64,000 nucleotides of DNA from Meandrina meandrites. Taxonomy: Eukaryota; Cnidaria; Anthozoa; Scleractinia; Meandrinidae. A model generated the notes under the pieces. It did not search any database. It was not told the origin of the DNA and saw only the letters and a list, made by a program, of their open reading frames with translations. The stretch lies in assembly GCA_963693305.1 (NCBI GenBank), contig OY855906.1:3529001-3593000 (forward strand). The letters run 5' to 3'. A program made the translations under genes and the position numbers. Positions 47,901 through 59,900 of this stretch are shown in pieces (the stretch's first letter is position 1; each line of letters starts with the position of its first letter).

Positions 47901-50900
47901 AGATGGTCCAGGGCCCTCACGGCCACGGACAGGATTGCACACTGAATGTAAATAGATCATCAAATATAGAAATGTGCCAAAACCTTTGATCACTGTAAAG
48001 GCATCAGAACCGATTTAATACACCTGGATGTGGGAGCAAAGTGTTTTACCCGAGAACACAACACATTGACCCTGGCCAGGGCTCAAACATGGACTGCCCA
48101 ATCTGGAGTGCATTGCACTAACCCAGGGTTCATACAGGCCATGAAAAACCTTGAAAGTCATGCAATTTTTGAATTTCAATTTTCAGGCCTGGAAAGTCGT
48201 GGAATTTAAGTGTGGGTCATGAAAAGTCATGGAAAATTATGTTCATTAAAAAGTACAAAATAAATAAGTTTTTTTTTTCATGAAGATAATGGTAAAAACA
48301 TACCCAAAATGGAAGATGATTTCCAGGAAAAGGAAGAACTGAATTTAGGAGAACTTGGAGAAGTCATGGAAAAGGTCAGGGAATTTCAAACGCTTAAAAG
48401 AGTATAAACCCTGTAACCAACTGGCTAATCCTATAATAAAGGATAAATTCTGGCTGTGAGGGCCACTAGACATGTGAGAATGAGACTTATATGTACTTTA
48501 TCTTATGATCATGTTTCCATATTAAGACCTCAAGGCAACAGAGGTGGCACAGGTAGAGGAAGAGGTAATAACAGGGGTAAGAGACCCACTGGAGTTGGCA
48601 GAGCTGTTAGGAGAGCACCTCAGAAGCAAAGGATGTGTGAAGACTGCGAGGAGAATGCAGCTACTCAGTTCTGTGCTGATTGCCAGCCACCTTTAGTTCT
48701 TTGCGATAACTGTGCAGTTGTACTTCACAGGGGAGTAACAAGAAGAAATCACCAGTTGAAAGGTGGGATTTCATTAAGATTAAGGCAGGTGCATACTGAG
48801 GTTGTCTTGCACCATGGTCAGAATACTGCTAATCAGGAGACTAAAGCCATTGCATCAGCAACTGCATGTGGTTTGAAGTGGCGAATTTGTATTGTGGCCC
48901 CTTTGAGATAACTATAACTACAGCAGTTTTTTTTGCCTCCAGGACATTATCTTTACCCATGTTAGTTATCAAATCCATATCTTGACAAGCTACATCCACT
49001 GGGTTCAGTTAAATTGCACCCAGTTGACAAAGAAAACAGGAAACAAAATTGTTGTGATTGATTAACCCCACTGTGTGCAATTCTCATAGACTCATTATTA
49101 GACCTGACATGACCTTGGACCTAATTTTGGTCTTTCACTGTTTCATCAGATGTCTCAGAAGCACCTGTACCAGCAAAGGGTTACACCCCTAAGGTAAGTA
49201 ATAAAGGACACAAAGTGTGCAGCACCTATGGGCAATGTTGACATCTGAGTCTGATAAACTGGGAAGTGCATGCAATTGCAACAGTACTTATCTCCAAAAC
49301 AATTCAGTGTTACTTCCAAGGAAGAACACCACCTTGCTTGATTCAACAGATATCTGACCCATTCAATTAATGGTGGACAGTATCTTGCATTCTATAATAT
49401 TTCAGCATGTTTAAAGGCATCTCAAATTTTAGTTTATCGTTACGGGCACACATACCCTCAGACCACACAACGATAAGGTAAATGTAAATTGTGATAAAAA
49501 CCAGAATATCTCCTGGTGTTCACAAAACCCCTGGGGAAATGTAATGTACATTATAAATCAAGTTTCATAGTTCTTTTTTAATTGGAGGGTCCTGCAAATG
49601 TGGCAACTTAAGAAGTGAGACATTTAGTTTGTTTTCATGAGTGTGCAACATGCATCCTGCATACTGCTACTGATGTCAAAGGCATCCTCTGTTGAAATAG
49701 TGGAGTTAACTATTTTAAATAATTATACTTTTTTGGGAATTTTTAAATTGTTCAAGATAGCTCTCACACAGTTATAATTGGCTCTGAGTGCTTTCAACAA
49801 CAGTTCACCAAAGATGGCACTCATTCGTATCATTTTTCATTTTTTAGCTTTACTTTGTGGTAGATGAGAAAACTCCAACAGTGGAGAATAATATGAAGGG
49901 CCGCGAAAGAAAACGTCGCCATCGAATTTTGGCAAAATTGAACATTGTCAAAAACATTCCAAATTTCACATGCAGGTTTGTTTATGTGTGCTTTACACTG
50001 ACCTGTATCTCATTTCGCATGTCTTTGCTTTCCTGTCGATAATTATCGTATGCAGAAATGAAAATAAAGTGCTTGCAGCTTTCATTCTTCACAGTCAGCC
50101 AGTAGTATGAGTTTTTCAACACAATGCGTGGTAATCTTTCTTCGTAGGGTTTTGTAAGTGTAACGGGAAGGCGAAAAGAACTTCAAACTCGCCATTACAC
50201 GAACTTGCGATGCCGCAGCCATGTTTTCATTTTAATTTGCATTGGGGGTGGGGGGGGGGGGGGTTAGAAAGGGACTGGATACCACATTGTGAGGTTGAGC
50301 TGACGTGTGAGAAAAGGAAAAAAGTCGGCGATTTGCTTGTGAAAATAAAATGCTTCGAATGCAGCCGTCTGGTGGTTGAAGGACATCATAAAGTCTGGAT
50401 ACTCGCAAGTCAATAGTATCTCTCGAAGAACTGAGGGTTGTTCTGCGCTTTGTTTGCACAATAGCGTTATTTTAGGCGCTGGAGGTGAAAGTTGTCTGAC
50501 AAAGGCAGGTTGATCCAGGCGGAAAGTCTAAGGCAGGTTTCTTGTCGTGAACTTTGTCAGCACGAGTTTTGCAGTGTTCGCTGGGATGCTTCGGCATCAA
50601 AGTTGCCGATAAGCGACCTGGTTTTAGACTTATAAAAATTGTTGGAGTGTTGCGGGCAGGACCTCTCCTGTCGACAAAAATTCGCAGTACCTCATTAAAT
50701 ATCGATCGATCGATCAATCGATCGATCGATTGATGCAGCGAAAACCAAAAAGTGCGTGAAGTCCTGTCTTGATTTCGCGGGATTTTTTGTAGTGTGTGTG
50801 ATGCGATGATGCAAGGATTGGAGAAGTGAGAGCAAACAGTGCTTTACTGAAAGCAAAACTAAGATGTAGTATGAAAACCAGCGTAATTTAACATTGACAG

Positions 50901-53900
50901 CGACCGCCATGCATGTTTACTTCGCGTTCGTTAAATCGGATCGACGTTAAATCGTGTCGTGTCGTGTCACAAAAGTAGTCGAGTGTTGTGGAGCCAAACA
51001 AGGAAAAAAAAAAAGCTAACTGCAAGCACACCGGATGGAAAGCTAACCGCAAGCAAACCGGAGTGAAAGCTAACCGCAAGCAAACTGCACTCAAGGCGAA
51101 CCGCGGGCCTAGGGTTAAGCGTTTGGTTTATAGCTCAAATGCTAACCCTAATCCCAAATTCTAACCCTAAACTGAAACGCTAACCCTAAACCTTGGAGTT
51201 AGGGTTAGAGTTAAAGTTTAGGCTAGGGCTTAGAGCTTGGGTTAAAACAGTAACTGGTTAACCAGTTAACCTTCGCTGATTTCATTGTTTCAACAAATGA
51301 AAGGCTTCTTTTGTTTATTCCTTATCCAATTAAGACATCGCAAGCAAAAGCCATGGTTTTTTGCATGCGTAATTTATGGAGAAAGAGACCAAAAAACAGC
51401 GGAAGAAATACCGGGCAATGTTTAGCACACGTAAACAAAGCTGCATGCAAAATTTGGAGTTGTTTTGACAATGTTCAATTTTGCCAAAATTCGATAGGGA
51501 CGTTTTCTTTCGCGGCCTTTCATATGATGTAATTGCTTGAAAGGGCTTAACAGTGTGTTTGTACTGGGTTGGTTACCTTTCTCAGCACATTTTAGCTACC
51601 ACTTTTCTTTCAGGCGTACAGAGCACCGTTTGCCATGTTGGTGGCATTCCACAGGTATGTGATTTGTTTCTCTTTGTTTCTGTAACTTTTTCTTTACAAG
51701 ATAGTTTGGTCTCCTTCAGAGTATTTAGTTGTTTGTGCACTTACAGGGCTTCTAATGAAGTTCCCAGTAAAATGAGTTTGACTACAGATGAGCTGAAATC
51801 CAGAGCACAACCTCTCACAAACACAGATTTGGAAATCAAACAAGGTGATGATCTTGTTTTTATCAACTTGTAGAGCTCTTAACGTTAATGGGCCAATCAA
51901 TCTCTGCTTGGAGAAGTGTCTACCTATGGGCAGTGCAGGTTCAACTACCATAAAGTTCTATTTAAAGCCCCTGGGGGTTTATTTCTTTTTAGGACCATTT
52001 GAGTAGGGGGAGGGGAAGTTTAATAAAGAGGGGGGTGGGGCTTATAAGAAACAGGGGGCTTATTTAAAATTGTCTACCAGTTAGTGTACATATAAAAGAA
52101 ATGTGGACTTTTTAATGTTTAGAGGCTGTTTGATAACATGTGTTCACAAAATACCAACAATAATTTGGTGGATGAAAACCTTAAAAAGCCTACATTTCCT
52201 TTTTCATAAAATTAATTGTTATGAGTTTTCATCTAGGGAAGGATAATCTTTTGTGGGGTGGGTGGGGGGAGTGGGGGTGGGGGTGGGGGTGGGGGCTTGA
52301 TAGAACCTTTACAGTATTATTTTGACAATCAAATAACTGGGTAGTGTTTATCTTATATTGAGTTAGGGGTAAAGCACTTATCCTTTAGGTAATAACAATA
52401 ATCACTGTCAATTTCTTCTATGTGCACTAGTATACTAGATTATGCCTTTCCGTGCTGTCCAAATTGAGATGATGTGCTGAAGTGATATACCATATTCAGG
52501 GTCCTGTGCAAAATAATGTACAGAATTTATAAAACAGCCATTGTTTCTTGACATCATGTAATCAGATAAACATGAAGCAAAGAAAAAGAAAATATTTAAC
52601 CCATTCTCCAGCTTCTGTTTATGATCACTGTGAACCTGAGAAGTTCAAGAGTCTGTTTTCATTAAATACAGGTAGATGGTTTGGAGGCTTTGACTCACTG
52701 GAAAATGCTTTGATGAAGAATGACCTTGTACAGAAGGAAGCTAGAACACCAAAGTAAATGACCTTAAATGTATTACAGTCAACTCTCTCTAAGATGGACA
52801 CCATCGGGACTGGCTCCAGCTGTCCATCTTACATAGGTGTGTGTCTTAAAGGGCGTTTAGTTACATGACTGACTGAAAAATGGCAGGAATGGTGAATGTC
52901 TTGTAGAGGTGGCCGTCTTATGGAGGTGTCCATTGAGAGAGAGTTGACTGAATGTGAAAATGCTCTTAACGGCCTTATAATTACTGCTTCTATTACACAT
53001 CTTAATACTCACTCTGTTTGTTTCTTACCAGATGAAATTTTTGGTGTTAGAAAACCAAAAGTATAGTAACTAGCCACTGGTCTTTGAAGCCCAGTAAAAA
53101 ACATTTTTGAATAGTGGGCAAGATGGCAGGATTAGTAGGCAGCAGAGGCCACAAGCTCATTTGGACACCATCTTGTTTGTAGCTGCAAGAGCACTGAGCA
53201 CTGACCATTCACACAACTCATAATGTGGACCCAGTAACCCTGCCGCTCAACATGCAAAGTCTGTTTGTGGGTGGCTCGGTTCACAAGAAACAGTATTTTC
53301 TTTTTGGTTGCGATTTGAACTAGAGGAGACCTATTTGGTATTATTGAAGTTTAGCATAAAGTACGCAGCAAATATCTTGCTGTTGGTTCGGACTTTTGGA
53401 CTGGGCAGGTCTTAAGAGACAATATTCTGTGGTACCCTTTGGTGCCACTGACCAACCCTCTTGCCATAAATATCATTACAGGTACTCTCTCTTGGAAAAA
53501 GGCCAGGCCTTAGCTGCGAGATGCTCAGAATTTGATTATGCCATTCAGAATCTCACTCAGGCAGCTTCAGTTCCAACCATACCAGTCATGGTAGCAAGGT
53601 TTGTGTCATTTCTTAATAATGTCAAGATTTTGTTTTAGTTATTTGTAGGCTTCTTACAGTCTCTTTCGTCTCTTTAGTAACTTTGTTTCACACACTGTGC
53701 AAAGGCTGGAGAATGCTATCCACTGTTTAAATCTCTATCCAGTGGATGAGTGCTGACAAAACAAACTGCACTTTCCAGTGGATACTGAGTTATCCAGTGG
53801 ATAGCATTTCCAACGTTTCGACAACAGGGGCCTTGCCTGTTTTGTTAAAAAAAGTCTTAGGTATACTAATCAGAAAACTAATTCAGTAGCAAAACAACTA

Positions 53901-56900
53901 CCCCTGCACCCTACCTTGGAGACAAATTAATGGGCAATGCGATCATCATTATGTTGCAGGCCAGTGTTCAGAAATCGCCAGGTGTGTTTGTTAGTGGACA
54001 GTGAAGAACCATTGAGGGAGCGTTTTGTTAGAGTGGCACTACAGCGAGGGCTGTCAGCAAAGACAAGGAAGCTTCCTGTGGGGGATTTCCTATGGGTTCT
54101 GCTACCTCCTGGAGTGAATCCTGACACAGTCAGAGATATGCCAGAACAGGAACTGGTACATACAAATGCTTTCTATTAATCCTTCCAAGCATTATGCTGT
54201 AAAATTAATAGACAAACATTCTTATAATACGTAGTGCATGGTTTACAGTGAACACTTTGATTTGTTTTTGACATGTCTGTTGTGAAGATGAAACCACAAG
54301 GAAGACAAACAAACAGTTTCTCTTTGGCAGATAAAACAGTTAAGTCAGCATCAAAAATTGCATGGTAATATCCAAGGTTTTGCGATTGAGACAGACCATT
54401 TGTTCGCTTTCCTTGTAGTCTCATCTTGCATCTGATTGGTGGCTACACAATCGACATGTCATAATATAATAAAATGTTCACTGCTTTATGAGCTTTCACA
54501 GCAATATGGTGGTGGTTCGTCAAGAGAATGTCATTGTCACTTCTGACCTGTCTGCTTGATAGTTTGTTGTGATACAATGATCTGTTATTTGTTAATCACT
54601 CCTAGTCATTAAAGGAACTCAGTGTTACTTACATGTAGTTTAAAATTGTGCGTACCCCATCAGGTTTTATGATGGTGATACTCATGTTTTTCAGGTTCTT
54701 CCTATGATTGTGGAGAGGAAAACATGGGATGACTTGTGGTCCAGTCTTAAGACTACAAGATTTGTGAACCAAGTCCACAGAATGAAGGTAAGCTAACAGA
54801 AAGCTGCATTATGTTACACTGAGACAACTTATGAAGCAATTCTGTCAGACCTGATTAATCTTGTATAAAAATTTTAAACACTTAACAACTACAAGAGAAC
54901 AGTACACCTCTCTTAGAACTATTAATTTGTTAGCAAAACAGTGTTCAGCGTATTGTTTACATTTAGATGTCAGCTGCTTTGTAATGAAACCTCTATATAC
55001 TGAGATTAATGTTATTGTATTGTTAAATGATTGTGTAGGTATAAACTTGAATGGTTTTTCTTTTAGAATTGTGGTTTAGAGAATCTTTTCTACTTGGTGG
55101 AGGGTAGTCCAAAAGAGCTGAAAGGAAAGCCATCGCCTGAGGTGGAGAGTTTCCTGCAGGTACATAGACTTTCAATAAAGTCCTTCGTCTTTGTTATGGC
55201 GTGCCAGGACGAAGGACTTTTCATACTTGATTCGCACCAATTTTAGCGACCCAAAAACGGGTCACTGCGCTTAGACCAATCAGAGCAGCTCCTCAGAACA
55301 GTACTGTCAATCACAAGGAATTAAGCGCAATGAAACATGACTTGCGGTTGAAATCCGACATTTCACATTCAAACATGTCGTTGATTGCGAAAGCGATAAA
55401 AGATGCTTTGAAGGGTTATTCGCTCTTGCGTTACTAGTATGAGAAGAAGACACAAAATGGAAGCTTATCTTTTTCGGGAGAGATGTTTTTGCATCTCCTG
55501 TGTCTGCTCCAACCGGAGCTGGGAAAAGCTTGACTTTTGAGCTACACATTTAACTCACTTCTTGAAGATGAAAGCAACGTAATGGTCTTTGTTGTTCTCC
55601 CGCTCATTTCTCAAATGAAATTAAAGATATGCTCGCTACAAACAACGCTCTCTTGTTGCTGCGAATGTCTTTGCCCAAGTCACGATCAGTGCGTGCTAGA
55701 CTTTTCACAGATGTAATACCTGCTTTCTCTGCTGTGATCGCTTTACTCAGTTGTCGACTCGAAACTTAGCCTCACTTCATGGAGCTTCCGAACTATTGTT
55801 TTATTTCTGTCTGCACAGTTTCGGCACAAGATCTGCAAGATACTTGTCAAATAACCTTCGTCACTGGGCCCGGTCACAGAGGAACTCTTTACCAATTATC
55901 GACACTATTAACTCGAGATTTAAACAAGCTTTGATCTTTTTTCGACCACCCCATGCCGTCAGCTTTCGCTTAAAATCTTTGTTAACGATATCTTTTGCCC
56001 ATTCTTTAGATGAAGGGGAAACGCATACACGTTTGATTGTTTTGGTTGGAGTATAATCGATACATTCTGTGCGCCATTCAAGTCAAAATAAAAAATCTGA
56101 GACACCAGGCAGTGCTCCAAGCTGCGACCATTTTGGTCGCCATGGCGAGTGAAAATAAAATTTGGCGACTAAATTTTCCACACAGGTCGCCAATTTGGCG
56201 ACCAGGGCAGTGCAAAGGGCTGGCTAGGCATCAGAAATGTTTTTTTGCAGTTCAATTACTTTGCCAAACAAATTTGACCGCAAAATGTTCCATTACAACC
56301 ATTTCAATTGCCTATCTTACTTATCTAAATTGTGTTGTTTGATTAAATTTTACTTTTCCATTATTTAACTGAACTGTGCAAGATTTAACATGTTTATCTT
56401 CTTACCTGTTTCTTCAATCTTTTATTTACTTTTCTGCATGATAATTGAGACAGTTCAACAACAAAAACTCTTCAATGCAAGCAAAAATAACTACGTCGAA
56501 CGTTCTTCAGACGATTTTAATGTAGCTCATCATGGTCAGCGGTATTACTTCATGTAAGCTGACATAAGGTGTCCTTTAAAATGCTTTGCTTTTGGCGACC
56601 AAATTTTTCTAGTGGCGACCATTTTACAAAAGGAAGTCGCCAGAAGGCGAGTTCTAAAAAACCTGAGCTTGGAGCACTGCCAGATGAAAGTCATGCTAGA
56701 GGCAAATTCCGCCCCTTGAAAATTGATACTTCTCATTTTTGGCACGAAACAAAAGTGAAGACCCTGCAAGCGAGACAAGTTGACCTCTTGCGACTTTGTC
56801 GCTCGCTAGGCCGCTTCGCGGCTAAAAGCTCGCTTGCTTGGTTATTTAACTCGTGAGGTCGACTTGTAGCAAGTCTAGCAGGTACACAGTGATTATAAAA

Positions 56901-59900
56901 CCTCTCAACGTAATGCAGCATGCATGATTATTTGGAAGAAGACTAAAGAAACTAAAATATACCTTCATTATTTTATAAGAGTGATGCCAATCAAATTCTG
57001 AATATATTTTCCTAAATTGCTTTCTGACAGGTGCTGCACAAGAGCAGTCACCAACTAAACTCTTATTGAAAGAAAGCCCTGCATGTTGCATTCCTTCCAG
57101 GTCATAAGATAACATAGCTACAATGTTATGACAATAGGTAGTTACTACGTTGTAATACTACTTTGTGGTACTGGAAAATGGTGAATGATTTTCAATATCA
57201 TTATCATGCCTTACAGGACAAAATTGACAGCCTGCTTATTGAGGAGCAGTTTCTTGTGAACCGCACTGGATCATGGCTCAAAACTGTGGAATGGCTCTGT
57301 CATTTAACCAACATGGCAATAGAATCTCTGCAGTCAGGTACACAGTATTAGAAAAAGTTCCTTGCATTTTTTGGAAGCTCTTACAGACTTAAGTTATGGA
57401 TTGATATTCCAGTATGATAACTTTGAAACATAACTTGACCAAGTCTTGTCTTGTTGGATGAGGGTTTAGAAGGTACTAACCACCGAGGGATTTGTAACAT
57501 GTATTTTTTACTTTCTGGTGATGAGGCCAACCAGTTTGCAATTCTTTCATTTGGGCCATACATGGAAGAACTGTACTAACCAAAACTTTGCACTTGGTGT
57601 ATGTGTGCTGCTTCTTTATGCCATAAATTGCACTGAATCTTTTTAATTCAACTTCTGGAAGTCTATACAAAATCATAACCTTGAAGCCCTTTGTTGTGAA
57701 CGTCTACACAGAGTCAAAGTCATACTGTTCAGTTTGAAATATGAGTTTTGAAAGTTTCCATTTGGAGATTTGCATTTGGTGTATGTATATTGCTTCTTTA
57801 TGCTATGAATAGTACTGAATTATTTAAATTCAACTTCTTGAAGTCTATGCAAAATCAAAACCTTAAAGCATTTTTCTTTTTGAAAGTCTACACAAAATCA
57901 GAAGGTGTACTGTTCAGTTTGAAATAGAAGTTTATGCTTGTCAATGATGATTCAGCCATTTCATGTGTAGCACAGGGATGCCTAACTGCTTTGCTTTTCC
58001 CTGCGTGAATATTAAATGATGGGTTCATCTTTTACAGAAGGAAGTCCCAGTTTAATGACATACAGTGAATTTTCGAAAGGAGGAAAATTAAACAAGAAAA
58101 ACCTAACCACAATTACTACAGCATCTGCTGTTTCAGGTATGGTTGTAATTATTTAGAGCATGCAAGGGTCTATTTGAAATGTGGTAAGGTTAAATTTAAA
58201 GTAGTGCCTATCACATTTAAATTAGTTCTTGCACTTTGAACAAGCTGATGCTACAATTCACTATCTCAAGGATGTAAATAATAGGCAGAAGGCGGATTTT
58301 CCAGTTGAAAGACCATGTCTGGTTACCTCTTTCTCTTTAACCCAAGTTTTCAATGTACATTTGCTATATCTCATGGGCCTAATGAGATATAGCAAATGTT
58401 CATTCTATAGGATAGTAGTGGAAAGAAGTCATTAAATGCCGTTTTAATTCAACAGCTACCTCCACGGTTTGGTCAGCAACAGAATTTACAGATATTATAC
58501 GCAGGTAACCAGTCTTTGAGTTGTGTTAATGTATACTTCATTGTCATTTCTAAAGATAGTTTTACTACCCCGTTTTCTTAGCTCAGGTTACAATGTCACA
58601 AATTAAAACACTTGAGTAGGTCATTCATGAGAACAGAAGACTTGGTCCAGGGTTTTCAAAAGTAACTGGCGCCCGACGCAAGTCACCGGCTACTTCAAGC
58701 GTTAGTGCCGGGTACTTTTGGAAGTCAAAATTAAAAAAATAATAGTAATAAAAAATTGCGATTCCTATGGGTTAAGTTAAAGATAAAATATTTTGTTCTT
58801 GCCCATTGCTCGCGTTCCAGCATCAGAAATCGTAGCTCTTTTAATCAAAAGCATTCAACGTGGACCGGGAACCATTTCCGTTTTCCCGCGAAAGACTGAC
58901 ATTTGATCCTTTCGTGACTAGTTTCTTCTTGCGTAAGCGAATGTGAATCCGTGAGAGCTTTGTACTTGGTGCTTTCTTTAAGAAAATGGTCCCAGTCACC
59001 GGGTGAAAAGGCAGAAATCACAGCCGCTTTTAACCCAGTTTGGGTTCAAACATCAAAGAAAGGAGATTGCTGGTATGAAACACTTTTTAAAATGCAAATT
59101 GTTTAGTGTTCGCCAGGTTTCTGTTTACAATCCCCCAGTCGATCAGAAAATAAGTTTTGGTGCTTGTTATGAATGAAACATTGCTTGAAAACAATATTGT
59201 ATCGCTTAGGTTGAATTATTTATTGTCAACAAGGCAATTTGTAAGGGATGCTTTTATTTATTCAACGTTTGGTTTCGTGAGGCGCCGTTTCGTGAATGTG
59301 AACAGTGGCAGACTCTAGCGATTAAATAAATTTTATGCTGACACAAATTTGTTCAAATTTAACTTTTGATATAAGCCAAGGCATTTTTAAGATTTTTGTG
59401 AGACTTAAAGTTTAATTTCAAGTCTTCATCATTAGTAAACCGGATGAAACTAAATGTTTTACAGTTCTTTATGGAAAATTAATTTTATACAGAGCCGACA
59501 CAGCCAGACTTGTCGGGACTATGTCGCGCAACATGTTACGGCTTGCTTAACATAAAATTTTTTAACCTTTTGTTTTCGTGGAGTTTTACTGAAATCGTTT
59601 GTTTAGCAGAGCATTGTTACTTTGATAACTAAACAACAGTTAAAACAGTTGTGCCCGCGGAATAAAATTGATTTATCTAATCGATTGAAATTTAGCTAAC
59701 AATGCATTATTTACGGAGCTTGTATGTAGCGCTAAAAAAATAAAATTAAATCTCCGCCTTTTACTCAAATTTTGTATTCGCGAGGTCATTACGTGAGGCC
59801 GAAATAACTATGCTTGGTTTCTTTAACGCGTTGGTCATGAAACTGTTCATCTTTATTTTCAATAAGAAGGAAAACTCTGACTGCAAAAATAAATTTCAAA

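Noticed and set aside
51311..51532. Candidate first exon of a separate MUS81 gene
   Set aside because: The 73-codon frame does not resemble the MUS81 N-terminal HhH, and no donor joins it in phase to 51614, whereas exon 7 joins in phase and supplies the conserved GYTPK segment.
52561..52611. Acceptor at 52565 for nuclease exon 10
   Set aside because: Joining there from exon 9 puts a stop after FNPFSSFCL. The acceptor at 52610-52611 keeps the winged-helix frame.
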